A stretch of 64,000 bases of DNA from CAJXZP01 sp041563475 (GTDB lineage Bacteria; Bacteroidota; Bacteroidia; Flavobacteriales_G; Salibacteraceae). The number at the start of each line of letters is the position of its first letter. Position 1 is the stretch's first letter. Location: positions 1 through 64,000 of the forward strand of contig JBFFMY010000002.1 of the NCBI GenBank assembly GCA_041563475.1, read 5' to 3'. Position numbers and translations under genes: made by a program. Below, piece after piece: positions 16,847-25,408 of the stretch. A model generated the notes under the pieces. The model worked only from the letters and a program-made list of their open reading frames with translations. It ran no database searches and was not told where the DNA came from.

Positions 16847-19138
16847 TTACCTATAATAAACGTTTTCCATTTTCAATCGAAGAGATTTCACACTGGCCAT
16901 CGAAGCCTTAGATAATCTCAACATAAATATTAATCCTTTATCCTCATTTATATCAAAAATTTTTAATAAACTTTTTCTGTAAAAGGGTAACTCCTCTTTC
17001 ATTTTAGCCGTTAATCCTTCCCCCTTGCCTTGAATTAATCTTCCAAACAAGAAAATCGAAATCGACATAGGTTGGATTGTAATTCCTAAATTCGTTGCTT
17101 CTAGCCAAAACCTCTCCACCGCTCTTCCTCCCTGGATAAAATCCATTGGAGATGTTCCAGGCATTGTAAATAAGGCCATTGCACTTGCCGAATCCAGACT
17201 TTTCCCAGACATCCGGGTTAGAATTTTACCTAAACCCCATTGGTTTAACATTGAAACAACACGATGATCACGGGTCAAGGATAACCCAGTAACATCCATT
17301 TTACTTAATTCCAAGGTTTCAATATCTAATCCATCTCGTGTTGATTCAACTTCTTCAGGTGTCCATCGAATTTCATCCATAAAAGCGGTATGTCCCTTTT
17401 CGTCCAAAATCCATAGTCGATCAATTTCACCAATTAGTTTACCCAAATCTGATAACCTATTTACATCATTTACAATTTGAACTTCCGCATGAGGGATTTC
17501 ACTCACTAAATGTTTGAGGGAATCAATTTTATTTTGTTCGATTGGAAACCTTCCTTCATTTTTTCTATTTGTTTCGCGTGTTTCTAAAGCGTCAACAAGA
17601 GTAGGTTTTAGGGTGGCTTCAATATCAACGCCCTCTATTCCTTGCGGGAAAAAACTAAAAATGGCGATAACTTCATCGTCTATATTTTGAAGTTTGTATT
17701 CAATGGAAACCTCATATCCTAAGCTTTGAGCTTTCACCACAAAGTTTTCAATAGCAGCTCCAAAACTTAAAAATGTTCCTGTGTTATTGAAGTCTAATAA
17801 AGAATCTGATCGTACTTTGTCATGCACTAAAACAATAGAATTATTCTTTAAAACCCATTTCCAAGGTTGGCAATTTCCTCCTGAAGGTGCCAAACATGCT
17901 GCATGAATTATCTCCTCTAAATGCTGGTGATCTGGGAGTATTTGTGTGGAGATTTTAGGAATAGGAACCTGCATTACAATGAATTTAGATGCTTTTTCAT
18001 CCAATTCAATTTTAATTTCAAGATTTTGATTATTCGTTTCTACAGGATCAGAGATGATTTCTTCTAAATCTACATAATATCTGCCTGACTCATGAAATTG
18101 ATCTAGCAAAATTCTTCTCGAAACATCTGCACCAACAGCTCCTCCTAAAATAACAGATGTGGCTAATTGTGGCCAAGTACTAATAGATTGCTCAACTTCC
18201 AACGCAGAAGCTTTAGCCCGTGCAGAAAGTTGCGAAGCTCCCAGTATTTTCATTATATATGGAATTTTCTGCTCATTCGTTAAACCTCCTAAGCTATTTG
18301 AATCCATCCCTTCAACAAATCCATGTAAAATGGGTAAGTCAGGGTTCAAATCAAAACGTTCAACATCCAGCATTCCTCTATCTGAAGTATCCATTATAAC
18401 GGGTATTCTATGTTGCTTTGCAAATTCACGCGCTTGGATTTTCATATCCAATCCATCACATTCATCCACTAACAAATCCAGTTTTCCATTACCTAACATA
18501 AATTCACTCATGTTTTCTTTGGTAACACCTTCCGTAAAAATGGAAACTTTAATAAATGGATCGATTTCGGCAATTTCTCTTGCAGTTGCCACAACTTTGT
18601 ATTCTCCTATATTATATAAAGGAGTTCGAATACGATTTAAATTGGATAATTCAAGGCGATCAAAGTCAGCTAATCGTAACTCACCACAACCTCTTTCCAT
18701 AATTAAGGTTAAGGCAATAGATTGGCCTACACTTAATCCTATAATTCCTATTTTTTTTGAGGCTAGGGTATCACGTTCTGCAATTGTAATTTTATTTTGA
18801 TTTCGATTAGTCCTTAATTCTATGAATTCAGACTCGTTTAGTATATGAACCAATTTACTCAACCATGGATAGTAAACCCAAACTCCATAAACATCCGTAG
18901 AACTACCACCGAATGTTTGTTCAGTAAGTTTGTCGAGCTCCTCAATCTTCAATCCTTTAGGATTACGTGATTTTATTAATTCACGTACTTGCCCTACTAT
19001 GTCATCCGTTATCGCAATATGGGGATTCTGCGCTAACAACGTATCTAGTGATAGTTTTGAAGATGCGTTACTCAACTGAAAAAACTCCGGGGCAAAAATG
19101 TTTCCCTGAGTTTCAATAGAATGTTTTAAAATATCCAT
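16847..19138 (-). CDS. E1-like (ThiF) / nitroreductase fusion, Rv1355c family
   Basis: A 763-residue two-module protein. Residues about 125-350 form a ThiF/E1-like adenylating domain: glycine loop GIIGLSVGQ (131-139), Asp158 and Asp160 in LADFDRLELSNLNR, Arg169, Lys181, and VDECDGLD (224-230). The zinc CxxC pairs of many E1 proteins are absent. Residues about 400-760 form an FMN nitroreductase fold with APSGGNCQPW (417-426) and a C-terminal segment with the GGRAVERFWLEATNLG pattern. The same pairing of modules occurs in Mycobacterium Rv1355c, whose function I do not know. ThiF plus flavin oxidoreductase recalls azole-forming peptide maturation, but no YcaO or precursor peptide is seen. It is first in the operon, with a promoter-like element 30 bases upstream. 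Confidence 0.85.
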   Translation of the reverse strand: MDILKHSIETQGNIFAPEFFQLSNASSKLSLDTLLAQNPHIAITDDIVGQVRELIKSRNPKGLKIEELDKLTEQTFGGSSTDVYGVWVYYPWLSKLVHILNESEFIELRTNRNQNKITIAERDTLASKKIGIIGLSVGQSIALTLIMERGCGELRLADFDRLELSNLNRIRTPLYNIGEYKVVATAREIAEIDPFIKVSIFTEGVTKENMSEFMLGNGKLDLLVDECDGLDMKIQAREFAKQHRIPVIMDTSDRGMLDVERFDLNPDLPILHGFVEGMDSNSLGGLTNEQKIPYIMKILGASQLSARAKASALEVEQSISTWPQLATSVILGGAVGADVSRRILLDQFHESGRYYVDLEEIISDPVETNNQNLEIKIELDEKASKFIVMQVPIPKISTQILPDHQHLEEIIHAACLAPSGGNCQPWKWVLKNNSIVLVHDKVRSDSLLDFNNTGTFLSFGAAIENFVVKAQSLGYEVSIEYKLQNIDDEVIAIFSFFPQGIEGVDIEATLKPTLVDALETRETNRKNEGRFPIEQNKIDSLKHLVSEIPHAEVQIVNDVNRLSDLGKLIGEIDRLWILDEKGHTAFMDEIRWTPEEVESTRDGLDIETLELSKMDVTGLSLTRDHRVVSMLNQWGLGKILTRMSGKSLDSASAMALFTMPGTSPMDFIQGGRAVERFWLEATNLGITIQPMSISIFLFGRLIQGKGEGLTAKMKEELPFYRKSLLKIFDINEDKGLIFMLRLSKASMASVKSLRLKMENVYYR

Positions 19139-19167
19139 TTCTCAGTCGTATTATTTCATCTTAAAAT

Positions 19168-19175
19168 CAAAAGTA
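19168..19175 (-). promoter_or_regulatory. Candidate -7 promoter element for the E1/nitroreductase operon
   Basis: On the minus strand this reads TACTTTTG, a full match to TAnnTTTG, 29 bases before the ATG at 19138. No TTG at the usual distance is evident. It sits in the 180-base divergent spacer shared with the receiver gene at 19320. Confidence 0.45.
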
Positions 19176-19319
19176 TAATAAATATTACCTGATAATTAAG
19201 GGTGTTTATCACTGTTTATTCAATCTCTTTAGTTATAAATTTAATCGTATATTTATCAGCCAATAATTTGAAATAAAACCACTAATTTCGAGAAATCAAA
19301 CTACTAAAAATTGCAAATT

Positions 19320-19799
19320 ATGACATTTACCAAACCGAAAGAAGAACGCGTTCAACTGCTATATGTAGATGACGAGCGAAATAACCTTGTTAGTTTCAAA
19401 GCTGCATTCAGAAGAGATTTTGATGTTTTCACCGCAGAATCTGGAGCTGAAGGTCGTACCATTTTAGAAAAGGAAGAAATTTCCATTATTATAACGGATC
19501 AACGCATGCCCTTTATGACTGGCGTGGAGTTTTTAGAATCTATTGTAGATGAATTTCCAGATACTATTCGGATATTAATCACTGGTTTCTCGGATATTCA
19601 AGCAGTTATTGATGCAATTAATAAAGGTAAAATATACCATTATGTTCAAAAACCTTGGGATGAAACCTATTTACGAAACATTATCAATAATGCGTTTGAA
19701 ACGCATAAATTACGTAAAGAGAAAAAGTTTATGATGGAACAATTGCAAATAACCAATGAACAATTGGAATTTATGTTACGTCAAGAATTGCTTTCCTAA
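19320..19799 (+). CDS. Single-domain response regulator, paralogue of the hybrid's receiver
   Basis: A 159-residue receiver protein with a C-terminal helical tail (KKFMMEQLQITNEQLEFML) that may dimerise. The receiver has LLYVDDERNN, Asp in IITDQRMPFMTG near residue 60, Thr/Ser in LITGFSD, and Lys in VQKPWDE near 110. It matches the N-terminal receiver of the hybrid protein at 12854-13960 in long identical blocks (FKAAFRRDF-like, DQRMP, TGVEFLE/F, AVIDAINKG), so a duplication produced one free and one fused copy. The frame opens at a TTG 3 codons earlier; the ATG at 19320 was chosen. It is divergent from the operon and ends at a bidirectional terminator. Confidence 0.9.
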   Translation: MTFTKPKEERVQLLYVDDERNNLVSFKAAFRRDFDVFTAESGAEGRTILEKEEISIIITDQRMPFMTGVEFLESIVDEFPDTIRILITGFSDIQAVIDAINKGKIYHYVQKPWDETYLRNIINNAFETHKLRKEKKFMMEQLQITNEQLEFMLRQELLS

Positions 19800-19813
19800 A
19801 AAATTTGAAAATG

Positions 19814-19848
19814 ATAAAAAAAGAGGCTTAACCAGCCTCTTTTTTTAT
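19814..19848. terminator. Bidirectional terminator
   Basis: A 15-bp stem (19814-19828 with 19834-19848) around a 5-base loop TAACC. The GAGGCT/AGCCTC core is flanked by A7 and T7 runs. It lies between the convergent receiver (ends 19799) and barrel protein (ends 19852). Confidence 0.93.
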
Positions 19849-19851
19849 GCT

Positions 19852-21087
19852 CTAAAATGTGTAATTAATCCCAGTCAAAAATCCTAATATTGAACTATTG
19901 GATTGAAAAAGAGAATTTTCTGAAATAGGAATACCGTATTTAAACGTTGGAGATATATTTACAGAAATACTTGATGACGCTTGATATTGAACGCCTGCAC
20001 CCAAAATAAAATTAAACGTATTCAATCCGTATTTAATCTCGTTCAAATTTCCATTCCCAATTTGGATTGATTCAAAATTTGCATTGTAAGAAGTTCCCAA
20101 TACACTAGATATACCGGAAGAAACAAAGTAATTCAGTTTCTGTTTACCAAAACGAAATTTTATAATTAGCGGAATCTCAAAACTTGAAACTCTGTATCGA
20201 GATTCCAAAGTATCTGAAAAATAATTGGTGTAGGATACGGTAGACTCCACCGTCTCCATAACACGGGAACCTTCACTAGAACTGGTATTCACCGAAGTGA
20301 AAATAACTTGGTTTTTTTGAACTTCAGAATCATAGTAAGTAGTGTGATTGCCCGACAGTTGAGAAAAATTAACTCCAGTTAAAATTTCAAATCCACTTCC
20401 AATTTCTACCCCAATATTTAAAATTGCTCCAAAACCATTTCCATTTAAGTTTTGTGAGACTCCCTGATTACTAGATGTTAAGTTCTCAATTTGGGTAACC
20501 TTAGAATAAGAAGATGCACTTGGTTCACTAACAACGGCATTAGCAAATTGTGGTCCTATAGAACCACCAGCATACCATTTGTTTGGTTTTGTGTTAAATT
20601 GGTTGGAAAACTGTGCGTCTCTTTGGGCGTAAGAAATCCTAATTTGAGCATCAAAATTAATTTGAGGTTCTATACGCGTTTCAGTTATAGGTAAAATCGA
20701 AACATCATTGGATGATAAGAGGAATACTTCTTCTGGACTAATCTTATCCTCCATTGGAGAAGGTTTAATTGGATTTTTCGAAACTTCACCTAAAGAATAT
20801 TTAGGAATTGATTTTGAATACGTTTTAGTTTCTGGGCTTTTTTGTGCAAATAATTTTTCGGTTTGGGTGTCAATTAACGGAATAAAAGGCCGGTCTAAAC
20901 CATTTTCAGCGACCCATATATTTACCCAGTGCTCATTTGAGTTCGGAAATCTATCCCCCGATATATCTGTGAAATCTGAAATTAAAACAAATGCAAAAAA
21001 CGCAAAAAACCTTACTATCCATACGTTACGTGGATTTCGAACTGAATAATTCGCGAAATTACTTGATGTGTTTTTTTCCGTTTTCAA
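19852..21087 (-). CDS. Membrane-anchored protein with a C-terminal outer-membrane-type beta-barrel domain
   Basis: A 411-residue protein. Instead of a classic signal peptide it has about 24 polar residues (MKTEKNTSSNFANYS), then a hydrophobic helix (WIVRFFAFFAFVLI, about 24-38), a low-complexity polar stretch to about 165, and a barrel-like region (about 170-411) with strands such as IGPQFANAVV, FGAILNIGVEIGSGFEILTGVNFS and ILGAGVQYQASSSISVNISPTFKYG. The last residues FLTGINYTF end in Phe, as barrel proteins often do. Other Bacteroidota proteins have a cytoplasmic tail, one helix and a PorT-like barrel, but the function is unknown. It is divergent from the lipoprotein at 21209. Confidence 0.65.
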   Translation of the reverse strand: MKTEKNTSSNFANYSVRNPRNVWIVRFFAFFAFVLISDFTDISGDRFPNSNEHWVNIWVAENGLDRPFIPLIDTQTEKLFAQKSPETKTYSKSIPKYSLGEVSKNPIKPSPMEDKISPEEVFLLSSNDVSILPITETRIEPQINFDAQIRISYAQRDAQFSNQFNTKPNKWYAGGSIGPQFANAVVSEPSASSYSKVTQIENLTSSNQGVSQNLNGNGFGAILNIGVEIGSGFEILTGVNFSQLSGNHTTYYDSEVQKNQVIFTSVNTSSSEGSRVMETVESTVSYTNYFSDTLESRYRVSSFEIPLIIKFRFGKQKLNYFVSSGISSVLGTSYNANFESIQIGNGNLNEIKYGLNTFNFILGAGVQYQASSSISVNISPTFKYGIPISENSLFQSNSSILGFLTGINYTF

Positions 21088-21208
21088 TAGCCCCAGATGG
21101 TAAGAATAAAATTTAACTATCTCCCATATTCTTTACGAAATTAAAACATTTATCAAGGAATTCACCTCAATAATAGTAAATTGCGTACTCAAATTTTTTC
21201 AATTCAAT

Positions 21209-21580
21209 ATGAGAATAGTAACCGGTTTAAATATACTAATTATTTTGGCTATATCTAGCCTATATTCATGTGCAGACCCATCAAGTTCTGGTCCATGTGA
21301 ATATTCAGAAGAGAAATTTAAAATGCATGTGGTGGAGGTTCAACCGGATACTACTCAAGAAAACATGTTTATTGTTTGGGTAGATTTTGATGGCAATATT
21401 GAATGGGCAAATTCCCCTCAAAAGTTTTCAGAGGTTCGCAATGTAGCAACAGACCTAGAGTTCTTAGATAAAAACCATATCCAACCAGGGATGATATATT
21501 CTGGAACTTTTTACAAAATTGTTGCAGGCAGTGGAAATTGCGATGAATTTATTGTGGATTGGGATCAGAAATTAAGATAG
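21209..21580 (+). CDS. Small hypothetical lipoprotein
   Basis: A 123-residue protein with a lipoprotein signal peptide; the lipobox LYSC puts the lipidated Cys near residue 21. The mature part is short, acidic and beta-rich (MHVVEVQPDTTQENMFIVWVDFDGN), with only two further cysteines (near 30 and 110) that could pair. I do not recognise the family. It is 8 bases upstream of meaB, so the two are probably co-transcribed, but a functional link is not obvious. Confidence 0.7.
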   Translation: MRIVTGLNILIILAISSLYSCADPSSSGPCEYSEEKFKMHVVEVQPDTTQENMFIVWVDFDGNIEWANSPQKFSEVRNVATDLEFLDKNHIQPGMIYSGTFYKIVAGSGNCDEFIVDWDQKLR

Positions 21581-21587
21581 GTTTAAA

Positions 21588-22640
21588 ATGGGTGATTTAA
21601 ATATAGATAAGGCCAAAGAAAAAGCAATTTCAGCCTTTTTAAAATCACAAAAGGGAGTTTTATCTGCAAATGAAATTGTAGAAGGAATATTTGCGGGTTC
21701 TACAAAAGTTTTGGGTCAAGCCATAACGTTGCTAGAAAGCACCAATCCACAGCATATTGAAATTGCTACAGATGTTGTAAATAAATGCTTACCAAAAAGC
21801 GGGAAGTCAATCCGAATTGGTATTACGGGTGTTCCAGGAGTTGGAAAATCTACGTTTATAGAATCCTTTGGATCCTATTTAACGGATCAGGGAATTAAAA
21901 CCGCAGTTTTAGCTATTGACCCCAGCTCCAACGTAAATAAAGGAAGTATTTTAGGAGATAAAACCCGAATGGAAAATTTATCCAAAAATCCATTGGCCTT
22001 TATTCGACCCTCCCCTTCTTCGGGAGCTTTAGGTGGTGTTGCAAATGCTACGAGAGAAAGTATTTTGCTTTGCGAATCCGCTGGATTTGAGGTGATTATT
22101 GTTGAAACAGTTGGTGTTGGTCAAAGTGAGTACTTAGTAAAGGAAATGGTTGATTTTTTCCTTCTCTTGATGCTATCTGGAGCTGGAGACGAAATTCAGG
22201 GCATTAAAAGAGGTATTATGGAAATGGCAGACGCTTTGTTTGTAAATAAAGCGGATGGCACAAATGAATTATTTTCACAAAAGGCTGCACAGTCCTATAA
22301 AAATGTGCTTCACCTTTTTACTGCTAGAGAAGATAATTGGATTCCAGAAACTGGAACGTGTTCAGCAATTTACAATACTGGAATAAAAAATGTCTGGGAT
22401 ATTATTTTAAAGTTTAAGGCGCAACAAACAACCAATGGATGGCTAGCTAAAAGGAGAAAAAACCAATCGGAAACGTGGCTTTTAGAGCAAGTTAATTCGG
22501 AATTAAAGAATTTGTTTTTGCAAAATAATGAAGTGCAGAAAAACATGACAGAGATAACGGAGCAAGTGGTTTCTGGAAAAATTACTCCGTATGCAGGGTC
22601 AAAAATTTTAATGGATTTCTTTACAAGAAATTTAAAATAA
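21588..22640 (+). CDS. meaB: Methylmalonyl-CoA mutase-associated GTPase MeaB (ArgK family)
   Basis: A 350-residue G3E-family P-loop GTPase that protects and reloads the cobalamin-dependent methylmalonyl-CoA mutase. Motifs: Walker A GVPGVGKSTFIESFG near residues 86-100, AIDPSSNVNKGSILGDKTRM near 120-140, the Mg2+ Asp/Glu region IIVETVGVGQSE near 172-184, and the NKADG guanine-recognition motif near 222. Length is normal. The mutase subunits are not in this window. The gene follows the small lipoprotein by 8 bases and is convergent with the DUF5686 gene, with 31 bases between stops. Confidence 0.95.
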   Translation: MGDLNIDKAKEKAISAFLKSQKGVLSANEIVEGIFAGSTKVLGQAITLLESTNPQHIEIATDVVNKCLPKSGKSIRIGITGVPGVGKSTFIESFGSYLTDQGIKTAVLAIDPSSNVNKGSILGDKTRMENLSKNPLAFIRPSPSSGALGGVANATRESILLCESAGFEVIIVETVGVGQSEYLVKEMVDFFLLLMLSGAGDEIQGIKRGIMEMADALFVNKADGTNELFSQKAAQSYKNVLHLFTAREDNWIPETGTCSAIYNTGIKNVWDIILKFKAQQTTNGWLAKRRKNQSETWLLEQVNSELKNLFLQNNEVQKNMTEITEQVVSGKITPYAGSKILMDFFTRNLK

Positions 22641-22671
22641 CTGGTTCTATTCATTAGTGAATAATCACCTA

Positions 22672-25293
22672 TTATTCGTTCGAAAAGTTAGTGGTTATTC
22701 CAAACCGAATCGCCCAATTGGTAAACGGTCCATTTAAATTATTAGTTACTACTTCAATCCGTAACACACGGAATAAATTATCTAAACTATAACCCAACTC
22801 AAAGTAATTGGTTCCAGTGTTGCCTGTCCACAAATAATTAGCAAACAGATTTTCTTTTATTCCAGTCATTCTAAGAAAAAAGAATTGGGTAAGTACCAAT
22901 TTCTTAAATTCATAATTAACAAATACCGATGCGTACTCACCTGTCGTACTTTTTTGGTAGTAAGGCAACATTCGGTATTGAGTAGCGGGGTTTGAATTTA
23001 CAAATGGGGATTCATTTCCCATAAAATGGACAAAATCAATGAAATCCTGGTTCGAACTATTGCGCATTGTTCTAACACCTCCGTAAGAATTAATACGCAA
23101 CCTTCTACCTCCTTGAACTTTTACATAATGTGAAAAACCAACCGAAATATCCTCAAACGAAGTCCCCGATTTTTGCAAACCGTTACCATTGATATATCGA
23201 ATCCAAATTGACGGGGAAGAATTACGACTTAGTTTCTTTATCCCATTACGGACATATAATTTCTGCCACGGTCTGATTGTAGATTTTACATCCACAATAA
23301 ATCGATTAGAATTTTCTGGTATTGCTTGGAGCGGGTTACCCGCATTAAATTCGTCATTTTGAGGGATGTTTGAGGTATATCCTCGGTTTTTATAATCGAA
23401 AAACGTAAAGTTTGTCGTGTTTTCAAGATGCGTTCTTACGGAATATTGAGCAGAAAAATCCAATTCCCATTTGGGGTGAACATTTTGATTCCAATCCAAT
23501 CTCACATATTCATTCTGATATAATTTCATAAAGTTATCCTCCATAAATAGAGAGGTAAACGTATTCAAAATTGGACTAATAGGCTCATCACCATTGTATT
23601 GAATGTCCATTTTACCTCCGCTAAAAGAAATACTCCCCTTATGTAAAAGGCTACCATAGTTTAATTTGGCTTTAGCCTGCCACAACAATGTTGTTCGAGA
23701 AAATCCATAATGCGTTTCACCAAACAATTGAAAAAGAGTGGAATCAGAAATGGAGTGATTAAAGCGTAATTTGGCACCGAGTAGAAAACCATCTACGGTA
23801 TTGAAACTCATGGGAACTGAAACGCGTAAACTATTGGTATCATTGAATTTAAAAGTATAACCAAATAATAAATCAAAAGGAGAAAAAGAGTTCTTTTTTG
23901 TGGAATCAGACTTTGCTTTTTCTTGATCTAAAACGAGTAAACTATCTAGTTTTTGGTATCCATTTACTTCTACAGAATCTAATGGAACTGAACGTACCAT
24001 ATCCCAATAGGTCGAGTCTTTTTTATTCGCTAACGAGTCGATGGAAAATTCATAAATACTGGTAATATCTTTAGTTTCATCCGGTTCATTTTCCTCTTCT
24101 TTGGATTCATACTCTTTTAGCATCTTTTTCAATTGCTTTCGAGTTACCTTTTTGTCTTCTTTGGATACTTCTGTAGAATTATTTGAAATTTCCATTTTCT
24201 GATCCATTTCCTCAATTTGCGCAGCCAACTCCTTTTGAATACTTTCATCAATAATCTCCACTTCAAAATCTAAATCAGGGTTTATCTTCCATTTATATTT
24301 CCCGATGGTAGCCAAGTATTTATATTCGAATTTGACTCCAAAAAACTTACCGGAAATATCAAATTTCAAATTTACTGGAAGCCATATTTTCTCCTCAATA
24401 GGAGCATATACCTCATTGATGTTAATTTTAATTCCTTCTTGGTAGGTTACAAAGTTTATGCGATAAATATTCCAATCATTTTCAACTAAATACAAAAAAC
24501 CCTCCACAACACCTTCTCCTTTGGAGCGCGGAACAACTTGAATTTTATTAATCGTATATCCTCTATCCGAAAACGATTCTACATATTTAAATTTATAATA
24601 CGCAAAAGCCTTTTTAGATAGGGGGGAAACCAGACCTCCAATATCCGGTTGATAAAACGAACCAAAAATGAAGCTGTTTTGCGCAGAGTTATTATCAGAA
24701 CCGCTCGTTCTGGTGGAAATTACATTTTGCTTATAGGTATTTGGGCGTGTAAATTCAACTTCGGTAACCGTTTCAGAAATATACGCAGTGGTGGAATCAA
24801 ACCCTTCTTCAGCTAATTTTTTTCGAATAAAAAATGGGGCATCAATTACTCTTCCAGACCCTTTTAGATAAACTTCTGCGGAATACCAATCAATTTCTTG
24901 TAAATGAAAAGGTGCTTTAGCTATAGCCTTTCGCATCAAGGTATATGCAGGATCTTCTTTACCTCCATAAATGGTCGCAGATTGTAATTGAATACTTTTC
25001 TCAAGTAAAATGACATCCAATATTTTATAATCATTTTTAACTTCTACACGTTTAGTAACAGTCTCATATCCCAAGTACTGGAAAACAATATCATACATCC
25101 CAGACGCTAATTTAATTTCAAAATATCCATCAAAATTGGTGGATGTTCCTGATTTCAGTTGCTGCACATAAATGGATGCAAAAGGGAGAATTTCACCAGA
25201 GTTATTTTTCAAAACACCTCTAACCCCACCAGCATTCAATACCGATGAAAATATTACAAATAAAAATAAAAGAAAGTACTTAAAGGTGCGCAA
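22672..25293 (-). CDS. DUF5686 outer-membrane protein with carboxypeptidase-like regulatory N-terminus
   Basis: An 873-residue secreted outer-membrane protein. A signal peptide (about 1-21) precedes a CarboxypepD_reg-like domain (about 22-105: GVRGVLKNNSGEILPFASIYV and FDGYFEIKL). The following DUF5686 region is beta-rich and contains a charged low-complexity patch near residues 365-410 with many Lys and Glu. The C-terminal half has barrel-like strands with aromatic girdle residues, ending IRFGITTNFSNE. Family members are large Bacteroidota barrel proteins of unknown function, possibly linked to surface assembly. It appears monocistronic and is divergent from the T9SS protein at 25409. Confidence 0.8.
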   Translation of the reverse strand: MRTFKYFLLFLFVIFSSVLNAGGVRGVLKNNSGEILPFASIYVQQLKSGTSTNFDGYFEIKLASGMYDIVFQYLGYETVTKRVEVKNDYKILDVILLEKSIQLQSATIYGGKEDPAYTLMRKAIAKAPFHLQEIDWYSAEVYLKGSGRVIDAPFFIRKKLAEEGFDSTTAYISETVTEVEFTRPNTYKQNVISTRTSGSDNNSAQNSFIFGSFYQPDIGGLVSPLSKKAFAYYKFKYVESFSDRGYTINKIQVVPRSKGEGVVEGFLYLVENDWNIYRINFVTYQEGIKININEVYAPIEEKIWLPVNLKFDISGKFFGVKFEYKYLATIGKYKWKINPDLDFEVEIIDESIQKELAAQIEEMDQKMEISNNSTEVSKEDKKVTRKQLKKMLKEYESKEEENEPDETKDITSIYEFSIDSLANKKDSTYWDMVRSVPLDSVEVNGYQKLDSLLVLDQEKAKSDSTKKNSFSPFDLLFGYTFKFNDTNSLRVSVPMSFNTVDGFLLGAKLRFNHSISDSTLFQLFGETHYGFSRTTLLWQAKAKLNYGSLLHKGSISFSGGKMDIQYNGDEPISPILNTFTSLFMEDNFMKLYQNEYVRLDWNQNVHPKWELDFSAQYSVRTHLENTTNFTFFDYKNRGYTSNIPQNDEFNAGNPLQAIPENSNRFIVDVKSTIRPWQKLYVRNGIKKLSRNSSPSIWIRYINGNGLQKSGTSFEDISVGFSHYVKVQGGRRLRINSYGGVRTMRNSSNQDFIDFVHFMGNESPFVNSNPATQYRMLPYYQKSTTGEYASVFVNYEFKKLVLTQFFFLRMTGIKENLFANYLWTGNTGTNYFELGYSLDNLFRVLRIEVVTNNLNGPFTNWAIRFGITTNFSNE

Positions 25294-25408
25294 AATAAGG
25301 CCTAATAAAGTTTTTGATTTGATTAATATTGGTTGCTAATGTAGTGTTTTTTCTTTTTCCATATGCCCTAAATAGTGGTATATTTACCCCTTTTATAAAA
25401 TCAAAATT

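Noticed and set aside
18159..18800. 213-codon plus-strand frame inside the E1/nitroreductase gene
   Set aside because: Its content is the antisense of a conserved ThiF-domain region; codon pattern and composition (many Ser, Ile) are typical of an antisense shadow.
16847..19138. Azole-peptide (TOMM) biosynthesis cluster
   Set aside because: ThiF and nitroreductase parts suggest it, but no YcaO protein, precursor peptide or exporter is encoded nearby; kept only as a hypothesis about chemistry.
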